Assembly (NCBI GenBank): GCA_963729445.1
Contig: CAVSNU010000005.1
Location: 620,001-684,000, forward strand
Direction: 5' to 3'
Source of the DNA: JACCZH01 sp963729445
GTDB lineage: Bacteria > Chloroflexota > Chloroflexia > Thermomicrobiales > CFX8
Length of the DNA stretch: 64,000 nt
Within the stretch, counting starts at the first letter, position 1. The number at the start of each line of letters is the position of its first letter. Shown piece by piece: positions 33,268-41,580 of this stretch. The translations under genes and the position numbers were made by a program. The notes beneath the pieces were generated by a model, which worked only from the letters and a program-made list of their open reading frames with translations, was not told where the DNA came from and did no database searches.

Positions 33268-34026
33268 CTACTCTTCCGTACGCGCCTCGTTGACTGCCTG
33301 GATGAAGGCGAGGTCGTCGGCATGTGGCGCGCCTTCGACGTCGGCGAAGCGGTTCTGACGGTAGTTCTCCCTGATCGCGTCCCGCAGCTCTGGATAGTCC
33401 TGGTAGGACGCCATGGTTGCCTCGCTCAACGCGGCCCAGCGATCGGCAAGCTTCTGCGCCTCGGGACTGGCCGGGTCGAGGTCCCGGCTCGCTCGTACCT
33501 CGGCCAGCAGAGCGGTCCATTGTCGCTCGATCGCCTGGATCGCCTCGGGACCGGCGCGTTCGCGGAGCTCATCGAATTGCCTCAATTGCTCGGGTGAATA
33601 GTAGTTCTCCATATGCATTCCTCTCCGGATGTGACCGCTCTGGACAGCTGACGACGCCTCGACCACGAGGTCCCAGCGCCACTGGCCGGTTTCCATCTGG
33701 TGGGCGACCAGTTTCGTCAGGGCGGACTCAACGCGTTCCATCTCGGAGATGCGATCGCGCAGCACGCCGCGTTGTATCTGCATGGATGCGACGATATCGA
33801 AATCGGGCCGATCCAGTAGCTGCCGTATCTCTTTCAGCGCAAAGCCTAGATAGCGCAGCGTCAGGATCTGTTGCAACCGCAGGAGATCCCCCTCCGAGTA
33901 CAAACGGTGGCCACCTTCGGAGTAGGCAGAGGGTTGTAACAGCCCGATTCGATCGTAGTGGTGCAGGGTCCGGACCGACACCCGCATCAGCTCAGCAAAC
34001 GCTCCAACGCGATAGCTACGTCCCAT
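33268..34026 (-). CDS. MerR/TipA-type regulator with TipAS ligand domain
   Basis: 252-residue transcription activator. The winged MerR HTH is at residues 1-70 (YRVGAFAELMRVSVRTLHHY, LYSEGDLLRLQQILTLRYLG), followed by a dimerisation coiled coil (QIQRGVLRDRISEMERVESA). A TipAS-like domain occupies about 125-250 (NYYSPEQLRQFDELRERAGP, WAALSEATMASYQDYPELRD). TipAS domains bind thiopeptide and other drug-like ligands. A 19-bp-spaced promoter with an internal dyad immediately upstream indicates autoregulation. GGAGGTGACGT precedes the ATG. Confidence 0.92.
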   Translation of the reverse strand: MGRSYRVGAFAELMRVSVRTLHHYDRIGLLQPSAYSEGGHRLYSEGDLLRLQQILTLRYLGFALKEIRQLLDRPDFDIVASMQIQRGVLRDRISEMERVESALTKLVAHQMETGQWRWDLVVEASSAVQSGHIRRGMHMENYYSPEQLRQFDELRERAGPEAIQAIERQWTALLAEVRASRDLDPASPEAQKLADRWAALSEATMASYQDYPELRDAIRENYRQNRFADVEGAPHADDLAFIQAVNEARTEE

Positions 34027-34044
34027 ACGTCACCTCCGCCGGAA

Positions 34045-34075
34045 AGTGTACGGCCTGACGTTACGTCAGGTTCAA
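34045..34075 (-). promoter_or_regulatory. MerR-type promoter with operator in a 19-bp spacer
   Basis: On the minus strand, TTGAAC (-35, 34075-34070) and TACACT (-10, 34050-34045) are separated by exactly 19 bp. The spacer region holds the dyad CCTGACGT-A-ACGTCAGG (34054-34070). An overlong spacer with a central dyad is the hallmark of promoters that MerR-family activators untwist. It drives the TipA-type regulator 19 bases further on. Confidence 0.8.
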
Positions 34076-34129
34076 GGGGGCAATACGTCTTGGGAGATAG
34101 AAGGTCATCCGAAGCGAAAAGCCATCCTG

Positions 34130-34204
34130 AGTACTAGACCACGATGATGGTGTCACACTCGGTAGAAACCCCGAATCGTGCCAACTGCCCGGTGGGCCAG
34201 TACT
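34130..34204. mobile_element. 75-bp MITE-like unit with IS630-type ends
   Basis: Bounded by 13-bp imperfect inverted repeats, AGTACTAGACCAC at the left and GTGGGCCAGTACT at the right (11 of 13 match). The IS630-type element at 37731-38949 has the same ends (AGTACTGGACCAC and GTGGTCGAGTACT). The unit has no coding capacity. One-ended relatives lie at about 34366-34414 and 46250-46305; the latter matches the former in reverse orientation. Confidence 0.55.
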
Positions 34205-34414
34205 GAGCTTGATCGTCATCCTGCGTTTGATCGTCATCCTGACGCAAGGAAGGATCTCTGGTCCAACGCCTCGGGTATCAGGCAAGAGATCCTTCGCTTC
34301 CGCTCGGGATGACGATCAAGGCGCTCAGGATGACGATCAAGCTCAGGATGCTGTCACCCCCCAACCGACAGGTAGGCACCCCGGAGCGTGCCAACGCCCC
34401 TGTGGTCCAGTACT
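34205..34414. repeat. CATCCTGAG repeat block plus one-ended MITE relative
   Basis: Units of GATCGTCATCCTG on the left and CAGGATGACGATCAAG on the right flank a central palindrome built on AAGGATCTCTGG and AGAGATCCTTCGC (34211-34351). From about 34355 to 34414 follows a unit ending GTGGTCCAGTACT. No gene is present between the MerR promoter and the Rieske gene. Confidence 0.75.
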
Positions 34415-34512
34415 GAGCGCCAGCGCGAGATCTGCTGGCGCTCAGGATGGCTCATATGCGCGGCTGGGTTGCCCCTGTGTGACGCTGAGGGTGAAGCACA
34501 GCGGCCTCTCCC

Positions 34513-35064
34513 TTACGAAGAACGTCGTGTTGCCTGCTCCGGACGGAATTCCGAACGCTCGCGGATATCGCCGGTGTTGACGATCAGCATGCCGGTTGGG
34601 TCAAACTCAATCGCCATCAGGTCCATTGGCCGGGGAGCGGGTCCCTTCGTCAAGACGCCGTGGCGGTCGTAGATTGAGCCGTGACACGGGCACTCGAACA
34701 AACCCTGTTTCTCATCCCACGGGACAGTGCATCCAAGGTGGGGGCACTTCCAGTACAGAGCCAACAGGCCCTCTTCGGTGTTCATCAGATAGAACTTGCC
34801 GGCCTGGTGTCGAAGGGGTGGGTCTCCGACCGCCGGAATGCTGCTCTCGAACACTGGGATCGGTGTGCCAAACGAGCCGGTTTTCAGCGGCCAGGCGTAG
34901 GCCAGCGCTCCGCCGGCTGTCTGTAGCCCAACGAGGCTTGCCCCGCCAAGCAACATGTTGCGCACGAACCTCCTCCGGGGATAGCCGGGCCTGCTGCTCT
35001 CGCGCAGCCTCCCAAGCACAAGAACGGCGACCACGGTAATCGCCGCGCGGAAGAAGGTTGTCAT
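34513..35064 (-). CDS. Rieske [2Fe-2S] membrane protein
   Basis: 183-residue iron-sulfur protein. One N-terminal helix (FFRAAITVVAVLVLG) and a second, Tat-like segment (PRRRFVRNMLLGGASLVGLQ) precede the soluble Rieske fold. Ligands are Cys107 and His109 in KCPHLGC, with Cys125 and His128 in CPCHGSIYD; Cys112 and Cys127 provide the usual disulfide. Such proteins pass electrons in quinol-oxidising complexes, but no cytochrome b gene is adjacent. AAGGGGAGA precedes ATG 35064; the upstream extension lacks homology. Confidence 0.9.
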   Translation of the reverse strand: MTTFFRAAITVVAVLVLGRLRESSRPGYPRRRFVRNMLLGGASLVGLQTAGGALAYAWPLKTGSFGTPIPVFESSIPAVGDPPLRHQAGKFYLMNTEEGLLALYWKCPHLGCTVPWDEKQGLFECPCHGSIYDRHGVLTKGPAPRPMDLMAIEFDPTGMLIVNTGDIRERSEFRPEQATRRSS

Positions 35065-35200
35065 GACCGATCTCCCCTTTCTTATGTGGCGCTCAATCGC
35101 GTCTACCTCGTATACGCAATGATGTGGGTGAGCGGTCCTTCCTATAATGGAAAGAGTGACGATAACGCAGTGCATGTCGGTTGAAGATGAGGTGGTTCAT

Positions 35201-35329
35201 ATGCGATTCCTGAAATGGCTGTTCCTGGTAGTGTTGCTGCGGCGTTTTCGCTGGCTAGGGACCGCGCTAGTCCTCGTTGGCCTGGCGCAGCGCGTCCTCG
35301 GAGACAAGCAAAAACGCGGCGCGGCCTAA
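35201..35329 (+). CDS. small membrane protein
   Basis: 42-residue protein with one hydrophobic helix of about 20 residues flanked by Arg/Lys (LRRFRWLGTALVLVGLAQRV). GAGGTGG lies 6 bases before the ATG at 35201. Divergent from the Rieske gene. The family is unknown, and a protein this short could be a chance frame. Confidence 0.4.
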   Translation: MRFLKWLFLVVLLRRFRWLGTALVLVGLAQRVLGDKQKRGAA

Positions 35330-35558
35330 CCCTTCAAATCGGAGACGACGCCATGACGCGCAAGTCCGCCCCTGGGATCGGCTTCCGTGCCCGGCTGTGA
35401 CGTTGTGACAATCTACCGGGGCTGATGGTTGCCGGCCCACAGGCGATCCAGCAGGCTCTTGTCTAAAGGCAGGACGTTTGTCGGATGTGCGTGCTGCGGC
35501 TGTTTGCATACCTTTAGCGCACGTTACATGTCTCATTTCCTGGGATTGTGGAGGGCCG

Positions 35559-37541
35559 TTGAACGCACGATATGCATTGGGATCCACCCTGCGGATTGCC
35601 GGCCTGGGGCTGTGCGCGCTAGCAATCGTCAGCATGGTGTTCTACGGGGTGCTTGCTCGCGAGCCTGGCTCGCAAATCACGCTCCATCAGGCCGTGCAGG
35701 CTACCTGGCAACAGGCTGATGGGCCGATCTCGGCCGGTGACGTCCAGCGCTCCTGGGTCTGGGGACCCGAGCCACTGGCGTCGACGACCGAGTTCTACCG
35801 CGAGAGCCCGAACAACACGCGCAAGCTGATCTACTTTGACAAGGGCCGGCTCGACATTCTGGACGAGGGTGCCGACACCAGCTCACCCTGGTTCGCCACT
35901 GGCGCGTTGTTGGTGAGCGAGATGCTTGCCGGCGAGGTTCAGCTGGGTGCGACCGATTTCGTCGAGCGCGAGTCGCCCAAGATTCCGCTCACTGGCGACC
36001 TGATTCAGCCGGATGGCGTGACCTACGCCTCCCTGGCTCCGCTCTCGGTCCTCGCTGAGGATGCGCCGGAGGTCGAGAGCGCGGTCGGTGCGAAGCTGAC
36101 GGCGGTCTTGGCTGGGTCGGGCCAGGTTGATCCTGCCGGCAAGCCCGATTCCGAAGTGCTTGTGGGCGAGTACAGTGACGTGACCGGCCACAACATTGCC
36201 GCGCCATTTGTGGATTGGGCGCGTTCGCAGCCCTATCCGGATCTGTACCTGCTCGGACATCCGGTCAGCGAGCCATACTGGATTCAAACTGTCGTGCTCG
36301 GCACGCCCAAGATGGTGTTGGTGCAAGCCTTCGAGCGCCGGGTGCTGACCTTCACTCCGGATATCCCGGCTGAATGGATGGTGGAGTCTGCGAACGTCGG
36401 CCAGCACTATCGTCTCTGGCGCCAGCTTGACCAGCCCACCGCTGCAGCCCTCGCCCCGCTGGCCAATGGTGAGCCGTTCGGAGAAGAGTTGGTTGCGGCC
36501 GCGGTTGATGCGGGTGTTGACCCCTATATGCTGATCGCGATCTCACAGATCGTGTCGAACAGTGACCCGCTCCACGAAAACATAAAAGGCCGTGGTCTGC
36601 TGGGCGTGGAGGGCAAGGATGCCCCGTTCGACCCGCGGCAGAACGCAGATGCCGGCGCCAGGGAGCTGCGCGAGGCGATGCCTTCCGCCCTGAACGTGAA
36701 CTGGAAAGACGTGTTGACCTCTTACTTCGGTCGCGGCACGGAGGTTGACGCCACGATCGAGCGTCACGAGGAGCTGAAGGCCAAGTATTCGGCGGAGCTG
36801 TTGCAACTCGCTAGTGCTACAAGTCCGGACGCCGCGAGCTTCGGTGGCCCGCTGGATAGCGGCCCGGTTGCTCATTACGACCCAAGCTACACCACCGACT
36901 GGTGGGAGTGGGCGCTCACCTACTACGACAGCATCAATCTGGTGAAACCCGGCTGGGCGCCGGACCCGAATGGTTATTACTGCGTGCGCCCTGGCTACAT
37001 TCCGGGCGAGCGGTTGCGCGTGAACGCCAACGGGCGCACCCTGGACTGCACCGTGGGTGACATGGTTGCCGACCGCGACCTGGCGAATTGGCTCTCGAAA
37101 TGGTCGGTTGAGATGAACTGGCCTATGTTCGTCGCGCTGGGCCTCGACAAGAACAACTCGGCGACGGTCGAGTATCCGGGCGATTGGCCGAAACCGCCGC
37201 CAGCCGCTCCTGCGCCACTGCCACCGACCAACGCCCCAGCTCCGGTGAATCCACCGGTTCAGGCGCCGGCTCCGCCGAGCGATGATCCAGGTACGCCGCC
37301 GGCGCCGCCTGCTCAGGAGCCCGTGGATCCAACAGAACCGCCGGCCATGCCGACGCCGTTGCCGCCGGAGCCAACCCCGACGCCAACGCCTGAGCCGACC
37401 GAGCCGCCACCGGTGAAGCAGCCGATCCCGGACGAGACGGCCACACCAACCCCGGTTCCTGCGACGCCGGAACCAGAGCCCGAGCCGACGGAGCCCGAAC
37501 CAGGCGGCGGGCAGATCGTCGAGCCGCCACCGTCACGCTAA
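35559..37541 (+). CDS. exported WVWGPEP-domain protein with degenerate lysozyme-like domain
   Basis: 660-residue secreted protein. An N-terminal signal or anchor (LRIAGLGLCALAIVSMVFYG) precedes a domain of about 260 residues shared with the 28272-29831 protein (WVWGPEPL, WFATGALLVSEMLAGEVQ, VQAFERRVLTFTPDI). Residues about 310-420 have the layout of SLT-type lytic transglycosylases (VDPYMLIAISQIVSNSDP, RQNADAGARELREAM, WKDVLTSYFG). The catalytic Glu of the usual ES motif is absent (QIVSNS). A Pro-rich C-terminal tail of about 115 residues ends it. The TTG at 35559 follows GGAGGG and gives a good signal sequence; the start is not certain. Confidence 0.75.
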   Translation: MNARYALGSTLRIAGLGLCALAIVSMVFYGVLAREPGSQITLHQAVQATWQQADGPISAGDVQRSWVWGPEPLASTTEFYRESPNNTRKLIYFDKGRLDILDEGADTSSPWFATGALLVSEMLAGEVQLGATDFVERESPKIPLTGDLIQPDGVTYASLAPLSVLAEDAPEVESAVGAKLTAVLAGSGQVDPAGKPDSEVLVGEYSDVTGHNIAAPFVDWARSQPYPDLYLLGHPVSEPYWIQTVVLGTPKMVLVQAFERRVLTFTPDIPAEWMVESANVGQHYRLWRQLDQPTAAALAPLANGEPFGEELVAAAVDAGVDPYMLIAISQIVSNSDPLHENIKGRGLLGVEGKDAPFDPRQNADAGARELREAMPSALNVNWKDVLTSYFGRGTEVDATIERHEELKAKYSAELLQLASATSPDAASFGGPLDSGPVAHYDPSYTTDWWEWALTYYDSINLVKPGWAPDPNGYYCVRPGYIPGERLRVNANGRTLDCTVGDMVADRDLANWLSKWSVEMNWPMFVALGLDKNNSATVEYPGDWPKPPPAAPAPLPPTNAPAPVNPPVQAPAPPSDDPGTPPAPPAQEPVDPTEPPAMPTPLPPEPTPTPTPEPTEPPPVKQPIPDETATPTPVPATPEPEPEPTEPEPGGGQIVEPPPSR

Positions 37542-37552
37542 CGAGCACATGC

Positions 37553-37586
37553 AGAACCGGGAGCGACGAAAGCCGCTCCCGGTTCT
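37553..37586 (+). terminator. terminator after the exported-protein gene
   Basis: 13-bp perfect stem (AGAACCGGGAGCG and its complement) with an 8-nt loop, 11 bases after the stop codon. The tail CATTGT is only weakly U-rich. Confidence 0.7.
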
Positions 37587-37655
37587 CATTGTGGCGGAGT
37601 AACCTGTCATATCTCCCATTGGCACCCGGTCACGCGGCATCAGGACAATCAGTGG

Positions 37656-37730
37656 CCTTCTGCAGTCATCCCGAGGAACGTCGGTCACCCTGAGCGTGTT
37701 CGTCACCCTGGGCGTTCATCAGTCATCCTG
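37656..37730. repeat. CATCCTGAG repeat block left of the IS630-type element
   Basis: Units TCATCCCGAG, GTCACCCTGAGCG, GTCACCCTGGGCG and GTCATCCTGAG, about 20 bp apart, run directly into the left end of the insertion element. The related block continues on its right side from 38950. Confidence 0.75.
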
Positions 37731-37748
37731 AGTACTGGACCACGGTAA

Positions 37749-38872
37749 TTATGGGGGATCATGATCGGTGTGCGGATAGAGCCGTTTGAGGGTCACCCGT
37801 GCATCGCGGGCGGTAAAACGCCAGTCGACGGTCGCATGGGTGCGGTTGCGCTCGGCCGCCCAGGCATCCACCTCCCGTTGCACCGTGGCGATGTCCGGCA
37901 AGCGCCGGTTGAGGCACTGCCGCGCCACCAGCGACCACTCGACCTCGATCATGTTGAGCCAGCTGGCATGGGTGGGGGTGAAGTGGAGCTCCAGCTTGCG
38001 GGCGATGTGGCGCGCCTGGGCGGGCGGGAAGACCTCGTACAGCGCCGCCAGGGTGTGCGTGTTGAGGTTGTCTAAGACGACCTGAATACGCTCGGCCTGG
38101 GGGAAGTGTTCCTCGACCAGCCGCCGCAGCTGCTCGGCGAACTCGCGCTTGGTGCGCCGCGCCGTGACCGTCAGCTGCCGCCAGCCGGTGGCCGGACAGA
38201 AGACGCCCAGCAGGGCGCAGCTCCCCTGGCGGCGGTACTCGTAGTCCTCGCGCTGGGTGCGGCCGGGCGCCGCCGGGAGGGGGGCGCGGGTGGGACTGGT
38301 CAGCCCGTAGGGCAGCTCGTCGAAGCAGACCACCGGCCGCCGAGGATCACCCGGGGCGGCGTCGAGGTCGACGATGTCCTCCAGGCGGCAGACGTAGGCG
38401 GCGTCGGCGGCCGGGATGCACCACTGCTGCTTGCGCCAGGGTTTCAGGTCGTTTTTTTAAGCGTGCGGCGCACGGTCTCGTCCGAGATGGCGTCCACGAT
38501 CTCCAGCTCCACCAAGCGGTCAGCCAGCAGCTGCATCGTCCAGCTCGTGCGCCCGCTGGGCGGGTCGGAGCAGGCCAGGGCGATCAGGTGCGCTTCCTGG
38601 CGCCCATCGAGCCGGCGCTTGGCACCCGGCCGGGGGCGCTCCGCGAGGGCGCGGCCCACGCCCTCGGTGACGGCGCGCTGGCGCACGCGTTCACAGGTGC
38701 GCGGGTGGATGGCGAGCGCGGCGGCGATGGCGCGGTCAGTGGCGCCAGCGTCGGCCAAGAGCAGGATGCGGGCACGGGTCAGGCGGCGGGCGGCGGTCTG
38801 GCCGCGGCGGGTGAGGCGGGTGAGCTGCTGGCGTTCGTCGTCGGTGAGGCGGACCTGATAGCGCGTGCGCAT
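37749..38872 (-). CDS. IS630-family transposase, two frames joined by -1 frameshift
   Basis: The first frame (38872-38444) encodes an N-terminal helix-turn-helix region (ILLLADAGATDRAIAAALAI) and ends just after TVRRTLKK. The second frame carries the DDE catalytic domain: Asp in VVCFDELPYGL, Asp in VVLDNLNTHTL, and Glu in NMIEVEWSL, finishing at 37749. An A7 run at 38458-38452 lies at the junction. A -1 slip there gives LKKNDLKPWRKQQW, the typical IS630 sequence. It is therefore probably an active programmed frameshift, not a pseudogene. Confidence 0.88.
38452..38458 (-). other. A7 slippery site for programmed -1 frameshift
   Basis: Seven A residues on the coding (minus) strand inside CTT-AAA-AAA-ACG, four codons before the stop of the first transposase frame. 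Slipping back one base joins the two parts of the transposase in the conserved reading. Confidence 0.75.
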
Positions 38873-38949
38873 GACGGTCTCCTTTCCGGTTGACCATCCA
38901 TCATATCCGACCCGTGACTCGCCGACAACTCTACTGTGGTCGAGTACTG

Positions 38950-39105
38950 AGCGTCAGCGAAGGATCTCGTATTTGACTCCCGAGGCGTTGAACTCAGAGA
39001 TCCTTCGCTGACGCTCAGGATGACTGAAGCGCGCCGTTCATTCCACGGTTCTAAGCTCAGGATGCCTGATCCAATCGACTCCACTTCGTTCCGCTCAGAA
39101 TGACC
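38950..39105. repeat. CATCCTGAG repeat block right of the IS630-type element
   Basis: Contains GAGCGTCAGCGAAGGATCTC and its inverted partner GAGATCCTTCGCTGACGCTC, then CAGGATGACTG and further degenerate units to about 39105. No gene lies between the element and the M50 protease gene (38950-39211). Confidence 0.75.
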
Positions 39106-39211
39106 GCCGGAGCGGTGCACGGCGCCGGCTGATTCCTTACGTTGATGCGTGCGGGGATTTATCCGTCATCTCGCCCTCGCCCCAGGGAGAGGGATCGAGG
39201 GTAAGAGCTCT

Positions 39212-40228
39212 CTACGACGGCGAGATCACCGAGGCGCCGTCCCACGTGTCGACGAAATCCAGGGAGCGGCGAATATAGAGCGTCAGCTCTTCGAGCCGTG
39301 GTTGACCGTCGATCCGCATCAGCGGGCGCTGATACAGTGGCGCGCCATCTTCCAGCGGTTTGATGGCGGCGTGCAGCTCGACGTGCTGCTCGGGGTCGTC
39401 GCTGTGTGAGGCGTGGATGAGCAGCGCCCGCTCGAATCCGCCGGATTGCCAGCGCAGCACCATCTGAGTGCCGCCTGACTGGGCATCCCCACTGAGTGAG
39501 ACCTCGTGCTTCCAGCCGCTGATGGCCTCGGACGCGGCGTGCGCCAGCACATCTGCCATTTGCCAGCGCTCGGCGCCGCTCACCCGGGGACGACGCTGTC
39601 CAGTGAGCTCTTCATAGCGGGCACGATAGCGGGGGGAGCGCCAGAAGATCGCTGCGCCAGCCAGGATCGCCAGATGACAAATGCCCACGATGGCGCTGAA
39701 GGCCGGTGTCTCACTGGAGTAGATCGACGAGAAGTCGCCCGCGATTCCGCCGCCAAAGTCGAAGATCGGATAGAACACGAGCGCATTGAAGAGCTCGAAG
39801 GCGCAGAACACAAAGAGCAGATAGTTCACTGGTGGCCGCTGCGGCTTGAACCAGGCGATCGCGAAGGCGCCCAGCCCGAGGATGACGTTGACCAGCGGTC
39901 CGGCCAACGAGATGATCCCGATCTCCAGTGGCGTGTAGTTCCCGATGTGTTCAACATACCCGTAATAGAGGTAGAAACCAACGCTCAGCACTTCGCCGCC
40001 AAACGCTTTCACGGCGATTGCGTGGCCGGCTTCGTGCAACAGGATACTGAGCGGCAAGAGCACAAAGACCACCAGCCTCAGCAGGCGGCTGCGGTCATCC
40101 GCAGTGAGCCGTTCATCGAAGAGCTCACGCCGACCCTTGATGACATCCCAAACGGTCGCGGCCGCGGCGAGGAGCAGAAGGATGCTGAGAATCCCGGTTG
40201 AGTCAAAAAACACTGCTTTACCGTTCAT
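39212..40228 (-). CDS. M50-family membrane metalloprotease-like protein
   Basis: 338-residue membrane protein with about six helices in the first 200 residues. The zinc motif HEAGH is at residues 65-69 inside a helix (LSILLHEAGHAIAVKAFGGE), as in site-2 proteases. The GPLVNVILGLGAF segment and FDFGGGIAGD, which has a possible third ligand Asp, follow. The C-terminal 130 residues are a soluble domain of unknown type (VSLSGDAQSGGTQMVLRWQS). Its substrate is unknown. S2P-type enzymes cut membrane-bound regulators such as anti-sigma factors; one such factor lies at 49-50 kb, but no link is shown. Confidence 0.82.
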   Translation of the reverse strand: MNGKAVFFDSTGILSILLLLAAAATVWDVIKGRRELFDERLTADDRSRLLRLVVFVLLPLSILLHEAGHAIAVKAFGGEVLSVGFYLYYGYVEHIGNYTPLEIGIISLAGPLVNVILGLGAFAIAWFKPQRPPVNYLLFVFCAFELFNALVFYPIFDFGGGIAGDFSSIYSSETPAFSAIVGICHLAILAGAAIFWRSPRYRARYEELTGQRRPRVSGAERWQMADVLAHAASEAISGWKHEVSLSGDAQSGGTQMVLRWQSGGFERALLIHASHSDDPEQHVELHAAIKPLEDGAPLYQRPLMRIDGQPRLEELTLYIRRSLDFVDTWDGASVISPS

Positions 40229-40459
40229 CGGTTCAGGCGGTTAAAGAGGTGCGGTGTCTCCGCGGTTCTGGAGAATGATACTCCGGAGGCCAGGACGGCT
40301 CGGCGCGACGTGTCGATCAGAGGGGCAGCATCAGCGGCCCCATCATCATTTCAGGCTTGATGATCGGTTAGACTCAAGACACGGTCGCGGCTCAGCGGGT
40401 CGGAGCTCGGGCTACGCGGCCCCGGCGAGAGCGGTCGAGTTAGCAACCAATGTGAAACC

Positions 40460-41488
40460 ATGTCTCATACTCATTCAGGTGTTCCGGCCGATCTCCAGTA
40501 CCAACGGTCCGACCGGGTAAACCTTCGGCCCCTGCAACTCGCCCTGGCGATCACGGCCACCTTTCTCATTGTCGAAATTGTTGGCGGACTCCTCACGGGG
40601 TCGCTTGCGCTCCTGGCTGATGCCGCGCACATGGGGATTGATGTGGCGGCGTTGTCGTTGTCACTGTTCGCCGTCTGGGTCGCACAGCGACCGGCAACCG
40701 CACAGCGCTCTTTCGGGTATCTGCGAGCGGAGATCCTGGCAGCGCTCGTCAACGCCGCCACGCTCATTGTCGTCTCGCTCTACATCTTCTGGGAGGCGGC
40801 GCAGAGAATCACCGAGCCTACAGAGGTGCGGAGCGGCCTGATGCTCGTCGTGGCGGCGGCTGGCTTGCTTGCCAATGGCGCATCGGCCTGGGTGCTCGTG
40901 CGTGGGGGCGGACACCAGGAGAACCTCAATGTTCGTGGAGCGTTACTGCATGTTGTTGGCGACATGCTCGGCTCGGTTGGCGCGATCCTGGCGGCGGTCA
41001 TCATGCTCGCGACCGGCTGGTACCTGGCCGACCCAATTCTCTCGATTGGCATCGGCTTGCTCCTCCTCTGGAGTGCCTGGAGACTGTTGCGGGAGTCCGT
41101 TGATGTCTTGCTCGAGTCAAGCCCCTCTGGTATCGACATGGACGAGGTGCGCGAGGCCATCCGCGGCATCGATGGTGTCGTCGACGTCCACGATCTCCAT
41201 GTCTGGACCGTTACATCAGGATTCAATGCCCTGAGCAGCCACGTGGAGGTGAGCGGCGATCGCGATTGGTCTGAGATATTGCTCGACCTCGCAAAACGCC
41301 TGCGAGAGCGCTTTGGCATCACGCACATCACCGTCCAGCCTGAGGAGCCAAACCGCTTGCCGGAATCCTTTCGAGGCTGCTCCATCGATTCCCCGGAAGG
41401 GCTGGCTGCGTGCCGTGTCGCGCTCCAGGACACGACTGCCTCGACGGGTACACTCCTCGGTCACGGCCACAAACACCGAACAGGTTGA
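40460..41488 (+). CDS. CDF-family cation efflux transporter (CzcD/ZitB type)
   Basis: 342-residue metal/proton antiporter, probably for Zn2+, with six helices. Metal-site motifs are present in TM2 (LLADAAHMGIDVAAL, HxxxD) and TM5 (HVVGDMLGSVGA, HxxxD). The C-terminal cytoplasmic domain has DVHDLHVWTVTSGFNALSSH. The N-terminus starts MSHTHS and the C-terminus ends GHGHKHR, both His-rich metal-sensing tails. Single gene. The substrate is inferred from the HD-HD site typical of zinc exporters. Confidence 0.92.
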   Translation: MSHTHSGVPADLQYQRSDRVNLRPLQLALAITATFLIVEIVGGLLTGSLALLADAAHMGIDVAALSLSLFAVWVAQRPATAQRSFGYLRAEILAALVNAATLIVVSLYIFWEAAQRITEPTEVRSGLMLVVAAAGLLANGASAWVLVRGGGHQENLNVRGALLHVVGDMLGSVGAILAAVIMLATGWYLADPILSIGIGLLLLWSAWRLLRESVDVLLESSPSGIDMDEVREAIRGIDGVVDVHDLHVWTVTSGFNALSSHVEVSGDRDWSEILLDLAKRLRERFGITHITVQPEEPNRLPESFRGCSIDSPEGLAACRVALQDTTASTGTLLGHGHKHRTG

Positions 41489-41580
41489 AGGAGTCGAGCA
41501 GCTTCGATAACCGGATCGACAGGCGGCGCTTCCGGGTTATGATGCTGACGTCGAACCGGAGACAATGAAGGGGAGTGTGG

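Larger units (their letters stand above)
37731..38949 (-). mobile_element. IS630-type insertion sequence
   Basis: About 1.2 kb, bounded by AGTACTGGACCAC (37731-37743) and GTGGTCGAGTACT (38937-38949), which match as inverted repeats at 12 of 13 positions. It carries a two-frame transposase. The outer bases beyond these repeats belong to CATCCTGAG blocks on both sides. The exact ends and the TA target duplication expected for IS630 cannot be fixed by eye; TA dinucleotides just inside the repeats are alternative ends. Confidence 0.7.

Noticed and set aside
35353..35400. 15-codon open frame after the small membrane protein gene
   Set aside because: Too short and without recognisable features; no support for translation.
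38873..38949. Idea that the IS630-type element inserted into the centre of a pre-existing palindrome
   Set aside because: The sequence inside the right boundary also resembles the unit at 46250, so the AGTACT-GACCAC motifs are better explained as element ends shared with small relatives.
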